From the NCBI GenBank assembly GCA_022822685.1, contig JAJEAQ010000599.1, positions 1 through 8,792 of the forward strand: 8,792 nucleotides of DNA, given 5' to 3'. A program made the position numbers and the translations under genes. The stretch's first letter is position 1, and every line of letters begins with the position of its first letter. The stretch is from Trichodesmium sp. jk18x7bins.61 (GTDB taxonomy: Bacteria > Cyanobacteriota > Cyanobacteriia > Cyanobacteriales > Microcoleaceae). This document shows, piece by piece, positions 5,452 to 8,792 of this stretch. Under the pieces are notes generated by a model. The model saw only the letters and a list, made by a program, of their open reading frames with translations. It had not been told where the DNA came from and did not search any database.

Positions 5452-6798
5452 CTAATTACTATTTACCCAATCAGTATACATCTCAGCTTCTGCTAACACT
5501 GGATTAATTCCAAACCAATTACCATTGTGGTCTCGGTATTCAAAAACAAACATACTTCGTAATAAAGTTTGACACTCTTTTTCGCCAGTAACTTTTTGAT
5601 TTTGTACTACTTGAAATAACAAATCCCACTCATCAAAACTAATAGCTCTGAGTAAGTCATCTCGGTATTCTCGAATCACATTTTCCAAACATTCATGGGA
5701 AAAAGGAGGATCTTCTTGTTGTAAACAGCTATAGAGTAACATTAGCAATCTTCGCATATGACCTCCACTGACACGGCAAAGTCGATTTAGGGTTTCAGGA
5801 GTGTCAAATAGCTCTGGAATCAATTTCAGACGTTCATTAGATGGTATTTCAGGAAAAGCTCTAGCTAGTACCATTTGTTGCAGTAAAGCCATGCCTGGTT
5901 CATAATCACGAGGTGTCATTGTGGGTTTTCTGCATCTGGTTTGTACAGGCACCATTGGCAATACTTTTGGCTTGACTCCAAATCGACTAGATAATCTGCC
6001 ATAATCATTAGAGAACATTAAAGTGAGGGGAATTGTGTAAACTACGTGACAGTTAAGTTTTTTGAGCTGTTCTCCTCTGTCTACAAATAAATATTCTGGT
6101 TGAGTACGTCCCCAAGATTTGGGCGAGTTATTTACACGGTCTAAGTTATCCATAATCACAACCAGTCCCTGTTTGCCTAAACGTCTAAGTTCAAGGTTTG
6201 CACGCCCTAGTAATTCTTGATTGATTGAATCTAGAATAGTATTGGTTCGTGGCTCTAGATATTGTCTTAATCGAGAACGCAGCTTAGGAGAATCCTTAGT
6301 TTTAGCAGTAATTTTAGCAATACCAATAGATACTTCTGCTTCTGTGGAAAATTGTATCGGGGTTTGTAATACTTCTGATACTTCAGTAAATAGTTTTTGG
6401 AAGTAGCCAGGCTTGAGTTTGATTTTGGCTTTTTCCATACTCTCACTGACTTGACGAGCGATCGCCAGCAAAATATCACTAATATCTACATCCCCCATAT
6501 CTAAGTCTTCAGAGGACTCGAAATACACAACATGATATCCTCGTTTTTCGAGTTGGTCTTTTAGTCTAAAAAGTTCAGTAGATTTACCACAACCTATATG
6601 TCCTGTAAATAATTGACAAGTAGGCTGATTCCCAGATAAAAGTATAATAGTTCTTTCCAACTCTCGGATAATGTCACTACCTCTGACAGTAGCAAAATCA
6701 ATGTAGTATTGTTTATCTTCAGGATGTCCTACTATTATGGTCTTGCTTGGGTTACAAGCTTTGTAAAATTTAACTAAGTCCAGTCGTTCACCCAACAT
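5452..6798 (-). CDS. P-loop ATPase (AAA/STAND-like) with C-terminal helical domain
   Basis: A 448-residue cytosolic ATPase that I cannot tie to a named gene. The N-terminal about 50 residues precede a nucleotide-binding core with Walker A GHIGCGKST (66-74) and Walker B LVVIMDNLD (212-220, acidic residues D217 and D220). YTIPLTLMFSND (254-265) follows at the position of the sensor strand, and SGGHMRRLLML (344-354) resembles a sensor-2/arginine region. The VVIxDxLD form and the lid resemble AAA_16, Orc/Cdc6-like and STAND ATPases that act as switches rather than transporters. The C-terminal part (about 370-448) is helical and ends with a short beta hairpin (FEYRDHNGNWFGINPVL), like a winged-helix module. 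No membrane segment, protease, WD40 or nuclease domain is fused, so any effector must be separate, and none is adjacent. The start at 6798 has GAGGAAA about seven bases upstream, a good ribosome-binding site. It is a monocistron, divergent from ftsQ across about 770 bp. Confidence 0.85.
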   Translation of the reverse strand: MLGERLDLVKFYKACNPSKTIIVGHPEDKQYYIDFATVRGSDIIRELERTIILLSGNQPTCQLFTGHIGCGKSTELFRLKDQLEKRGYHVVYFESSEDLDMGDVDISDILLAIARQVSESMEKAKIKLKPGYFQKLFTEVSEVLQTPIQFSTEAEVSIGIAKITAKTKDSPKLRSRLRQYLEPRTNTILDSINQELLGRANLELRRLGKQGLVVIMDNLDRVNNSPKSWGRTQPEYLFVDRGEQLKKLNCHVVYTIPLTLMFSNDYGRLSSRFGVKPKVLPMVPVQTRCRKPTMTPRDYEPGMALLQQMVLARAFPEIPSNERLKLIPELFDTPETLNRLCRVSGGHMRRLLMLLYSCLQQEDPPFSHECLENVIREYRDDLLRAISFDEWDLLFQVVQNQKVTGEKECQTLLRSMFVFEYRDHNGNWFGINPVLAEAEMYTDWVNSN

Positions 6799-6826
6799 AG
6801 ATTTCCTCTTAATAAATAGTCAACAG

Positions 6827-6838
6827 TATTACGTAATA
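6827..6838. promoter_or_regulatory. 12-bp palindrome upstream of the ATPase gene
   Basis: TATTACGTAATA is a perfect palindrome 28 bases before the ATPase start codon. Position and symmetry fit a dimeric regulator's operator, possibly autoregulatory, but only one copy is seen and an AT-rich palindrome of this length can arise by chance. Confidence 0.25.
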
Positions 6839-6846
6839 TTCTTGCT

Positions 6847-6934
6847 CAGACTTACGCAAAGCAGTATGGATAGCAACATTTTTCCCACTTTGGCAAATAC
6901 GTACACTATCTATAGTAGAAATAGGGAGTTCCTA
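6847..6934. mobile_element. Decayed third copy of the CAGGACTTAC MITE
   Basis: The left end CAGACTTACGCA matches CAGGACTTACGCA of copy 2 (3594) with one base missing. The right end, starting CTATCTATAGT at 6906, aligns without gaps over 31 bases to copy 2's right end from CTATATATAGT (3656), with 21 identities. The length (88 bp) fits the 91-92 bp of the intact copies. The right terminus is eroded (TTCCTAAT for TTCCTGAT) and the inner left palindrome is lost. Confidence 0.5.
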
Positions 6935-7026
6935 ATTGAGTATAATTTTCTGACATTATTTAGTTATAGGCAAGGGGTGTGTGAGCATCTATGGGTCAGA
7001 GCAGAAAGAGCAGTATTACCTCAATT

Positions 7027-7530
7027 GCCCCACCATATAGACTGATGGGGCTTGTAAAGATAAGTTTTACTTTTCGCAAGCAATTGTCTACCCCATAAGA
7101 TTCTACATGTTACGAACAGCAAGGGTGTTTCCCTAGAGCAGTCTATCTTCAAACCCTATTACGGTGCTTTTAAAAAGGACATCTTTGTAGAATTGGTGGG
7201 AGTGTGGACTAAAAACTTGACACATGGGATGATCTCCATGATTCCTGTTTTCAGACAAAATTAAACGCCCACAATTCCTCCCCACTGTGTAGACAGATAG
7301 AGAATTCTTGCGGAGCGTGTTTAACTTTTCGGTTCATGAACTAGGCACTGGCAACCTATCCCAAGGTAGGAAATTAAACGCTTGCCAATAACGTAGACCT
7401 ATTAGGAACTAAGGCCCGTCACGTTTGGGGCTTACCTACTCAGAGTACAGCAACATTGGCACTGGCTTCTTCCATACCTTTTGCCTTAGGGCAGGCGGAG
7501 CCGACAGCTAGGAGTTTCTGACAAGAGCCT
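7027..7530 (+). ncRNA. Candidate large structured RNA upstream of ftsQ (possible HEARO/IscB omega-RNA relative)
   Basis: About 500 bases without a credible reading frame but dense in nested complementary stems. In order: ATGGGG (7045-7050) with CCCCAT (7091-7096), enclosing CTTG/CAAG and GTAAA/TTTAC (7054-7070); AGGGT (7122-7126) with ACCCT (about 7153-7157); CATGG/CCATG with an 8-base loop (about 7223-7240); TTAAACG (7261-7267) with CG-TGTTTAA (about 7315-7323); GGCAA/TTGCC (about 7350-7386) enclosing CCTAT/GTAGG; GTAG...CTAC (about 7393-7439) enclosing AAG-CCC/GGG-CTT; and GGCTTC/GGAGCC (about 7464-7502) enclosing TGCC-TTAG-GGCA. A stem after a 5' flank, followed by GGGTGTTTCCC...AGTC (7123-7143), recalls the IscB omega-RNA (HEARO) scaffold, where GGGATTTCCCCAGTC follows the first stem. 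That match is from memory and short. No IscB gene follows; ftsQ does. Alternatives are a long structured ftsQ leader, the remnant of another IS, or an unnamed RNA. Strand is inferred from GU-containing stems and ftsQ direction. Confidence 0.4.
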
Positions 7531-7571
7531 ATATTCCACTCTCGTTTAGTATTATTTAAATTTATAGGTAA

Positions 7572-8378
7572 ATGGCTAATAGTATTGCATCAGTTTCTCA
7601 ATCAGATTTAGCAGGTAGGCGAAGAACATTGCGTCGTCAAAGACGTTTCAGAGTAGTACTACTAATATGGCAAATATTAGCAGTAGGGGGTTTATCAGGA
7701 ACTCTACTCTGGACAATCACTCAATCTAAGCAATTTTGGCTCATCACAAAACAAGAACAGTTAACCGTAGAAGGTAACCAATTACTTTCAGAGCGAGCCA
7801 TATTATCTCTAATTCCTTTGGAGTATCCTCAGTCTTTGTGGAAAATTCAACCACAGATACTAGCTAAAAATTTAGAGTCCCACGGTCCAATTGCTCAGGC
7901 CAGAATTAGTCGTCATTTACTTCCTCCTAGTTTAAAGATTGAGATTGTAGAAAGACGCCCTGTAGCAATTACTCAATTGAAAAGTAAGGTAGGTACTAGC
8001 ACAAAAAAAATGGGCTGGTTAGATGCCCATGGCAATTGGATACCTCTAGAAAGCTTTTCTGCTTTGGAACGAACCCAATCTTTACCTACTCTAAAAGTAA
8101 CTGGTTTTACTGAACAGTACCGTAAATATTGGCATCTCCTATACCAAAGCCTAAGTCGGAGCCCTGTTAAAGTATTTGAGATTAATTGGCAAGATCCAGG
8201 AAACCTAATTCTGACCACCGAACTAGGATTAGTCCATATTGGACCATATAGTTCTCGATTTAGCGAGCAACTAAATACCCTAGATCAGATGCGAGAATTG
8301 CCAAATCAACTTGATGCTCGCCGAATGGCCTATATTGACCTCAAAAATCCAGAATCTCCTTTAATTCATCTTAATTAA
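7572..8378 (+). CDS. ftsQ: Cell division protein FtsQ
   Basis: A 268-residue bitopic inner-membrane division protein. FtsQ (DivIB in Gram-positives) links early and late divisome proteins and carries a POTRA domain in the periplasm. Seen here: an arginine-rich cytoplasmic head (RRRTLRRQRRFR, 16-27), one membrane helix (about 28-49), a POTRA domain at about 62-130 starting LTVEGNQLLSERAILSLIP and ending ERRPVA, then a beta domain (about 131-268) with GWLDAHGNWIPL (148-159), VHIGPYSSRFSEQL (221-234) and YIDLKNPESPLI (254-265). Length and domain order are normal for the family. The ATG at 7572 has AGG five bases upstream, and the arginine-rich head starts soon after. The next start codon downstream looks like ftsZ, the usual cyanobacterial order. 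The gene before it is a divergent ATPase rather than a cell-wall gene. Confidence 0.93.
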   Translation: MANSIASVSQSDLAGRRRTLRRQRRFRVVLLIWQILAVGGLSGTLLWTITQSKQFWLITKQEQLTVEGNQLLSERAILSLIPLEYPQSLWKIQPQILAKNLESHGPIAQARISRHLLPPSLKIEIVERRPVAITQLKSKVGTSTKKMGWLDAHGNWIPLESFSALERTQSLPTLKVTGFTEQYRKYWHLLYQSLSRSPVKVFEINWQDPGNLILTTELGLVHIGPYSSRFSEQLNTLDQMRELPNQLDARRMAYIDLKNPESPLIHLN

Positions 8379-8740
8379 TTCAGTATTGAGCCTCAGCCAC
8401 CTGAAGCTGCTGAGATTCCCCAGCTTGTCTCTAACTTGTCAGCCTGATTAGTGCTCTCGTAAAAAACGCTACAATGCTAACTTTGAAGTCAAAAGTTAAA
8501 AGTATTGATTGGTAAAGCTTTCAGTATTTTGTTACTGCTGAGTGATTTCCGTCTTGCTGCACTAGCTAAAGTCTCCGGCGGAATCCCCAACTATAACCTT
8601 CGATCCACTTTTAGGGGTCAATCCTAGTCGTAATGCCTTACGGTATTGAGTACTTCACATCTGGATTCAGCAATAAGTTAATTAATAAGGTATAAACTAA
8701 ATTTAAAGTCAAGAAACTGTATATCTACAAATCCCCAAAA
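8379..8740 (+). promoter_or_regulatory. ftsQ-ftsZ spacer, probably containing ftsZ promoter and leader
   Basis: These 362 bases hold no gene. Stem-loops are visible at 8392-8414 (CTCAGC/GCTGAG) and 8632-8647 (AATGCC-TTAC-GGTATT with one G-U pair), and CCCC (about 8585) can pair with GGGG (about 8614). TATAAACT near 8692 could be a -10 element. A spacer this long suggests that ftsZ is transcribed from its own promoter(s) as well as from ftsQ. No Shine-Dalgarno sequence precedes 8741. Confidence 0.4.
8487..8503. repeat. Short heptameric tandem repeat
   Basis: AGTCAAA-AGTTAAA-AGT is two and a half heptamer units, like the AGTCAAA-type short tandem repeats found between genes in filamentous cyanobacteria. 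The copy number is low, so it may be a seed or decayed array. Confidence 0.4.
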
Positions 8741-8792
8741 ATGATAGTTAATAATCAACAAGGGGTCAGCAATGAAAGTCCCCCATCCCCAG
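8741..8792 (+). CDS. ftsZ: Probable start of cell division GTPase FtsZ (truncated by window end)
   Basis: An ATG at 8741 opens a frame of 17 codons with no stop up to the window end (MIVNNQQGVSNESPPSP). FtsZ, the tubulin-like GTPase that forms the division ring, normally follows ftsQ in cyanobacteria. Nostocales FtsZ proteins begin with a short variable, polar leader (MTLDNNQ-type) before the GTPase fold. NNQ near the start and the Ser/Pro/Asn-rich composition fit that leader, but no conserved FtsZ motif lies inside the window, so the call rests mainly on gene order. Another ATG at 8774, in a different frame, is less likely. Confidence 0.5.
   Translation, partial: MIVNNQQGVSNESPPSP

Noticed and set aside
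6842..7045. A 67-codon plus-strand frame from a TTG start
   Set aside because: It runs through the decayed MITE into the first arm of the structured region, has no ribosome-binding site and no coding character.
6974..7530. Group II intron
   Set aside because: A GTGTG string near 6974 resembles an intron 5' end, but no domain V hairpin with the AGC triad and GNRA loop is found, and there is no reverse transcriptase or split exon.
7027..7530. tmRNA, RNase P RNA, SRP RNA or 6S RNA
   Set aside because: None of the signature strings is present (tmRNA tag frame and tRNA-like end, RNase P GAGGAAAGTCC core, SRP GGAAG/AGCAG loop), and size or shape does not fit 6S RNA.

Overview
The window looks like chromosomal DNA of a filamentous, probably heterocyst-forming cyanobacterium (Nostocales-like). 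The DNA is AT-rich. Five copies of the cyanobacterial HIP1 octamer GCGATCGC are present (762, 3986, 4406, 5282, 6458). FtsQ and the LpxB-related glycosyltransferase read like cyanobacterial family members. The intergenic spaces are long and full of small palindromic repeats typical of large Nostocales genomes. Genus and species cannot be fixed from this sequence.

Layout. (1) 153-1964, minus: a 603-residue multi-membrane protein resembling GT-C-type glycosyltransferases, with a soluble C-terminal beta-rich domain. (2) 1965-2632: a gene-free gap with three different palindromic repeats. (3) 2633-3109, minus: a compact protein made almost only of ankyrin repeats. (4) 3110-3832: a second gene-free gap holding partner copies of the same three repeat types plus further repeats. 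(5) 3833-5119, plus: an LpxB-related glycosyltransferase. (6) 5120-5451: a convergent gap; a stem-loop ends exactly at the next gene's stop codon. (7) 5452-6798, minus: a P-loop ATPase with a C-terminal helical/winged-helix-like part. (8) 6799-7571: about 770 bp without a credible gene. It holds a decayed MITE and then about 500 bp dense in nested stems, which I read as a large structured RNA, possibly a HEARO/IscB omega-RNA relative without its nuclease gene. (9) 7572-8378, plus: ftsQ. (10) 8379-8740: the ftsQ-ftsZ spacer. (11) 8741 to the window end, plus: a probable ftsZ start, cut by the window edge.

How the genes relate. ftsQ followed by ftsZ is the cyanobacterial division cluster and is the only functionally coherent pair here. 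The other genes are single units in alternating orientation with no operon links; the two glycosyltransferase-like genes both suggest envelope or glycan work but are not adjacent. The most interesting material is non-coding: the structured region before ftsQ, a three-copy MITE family, and an ankyrin gene bracketed on both sides by the same repeat families.
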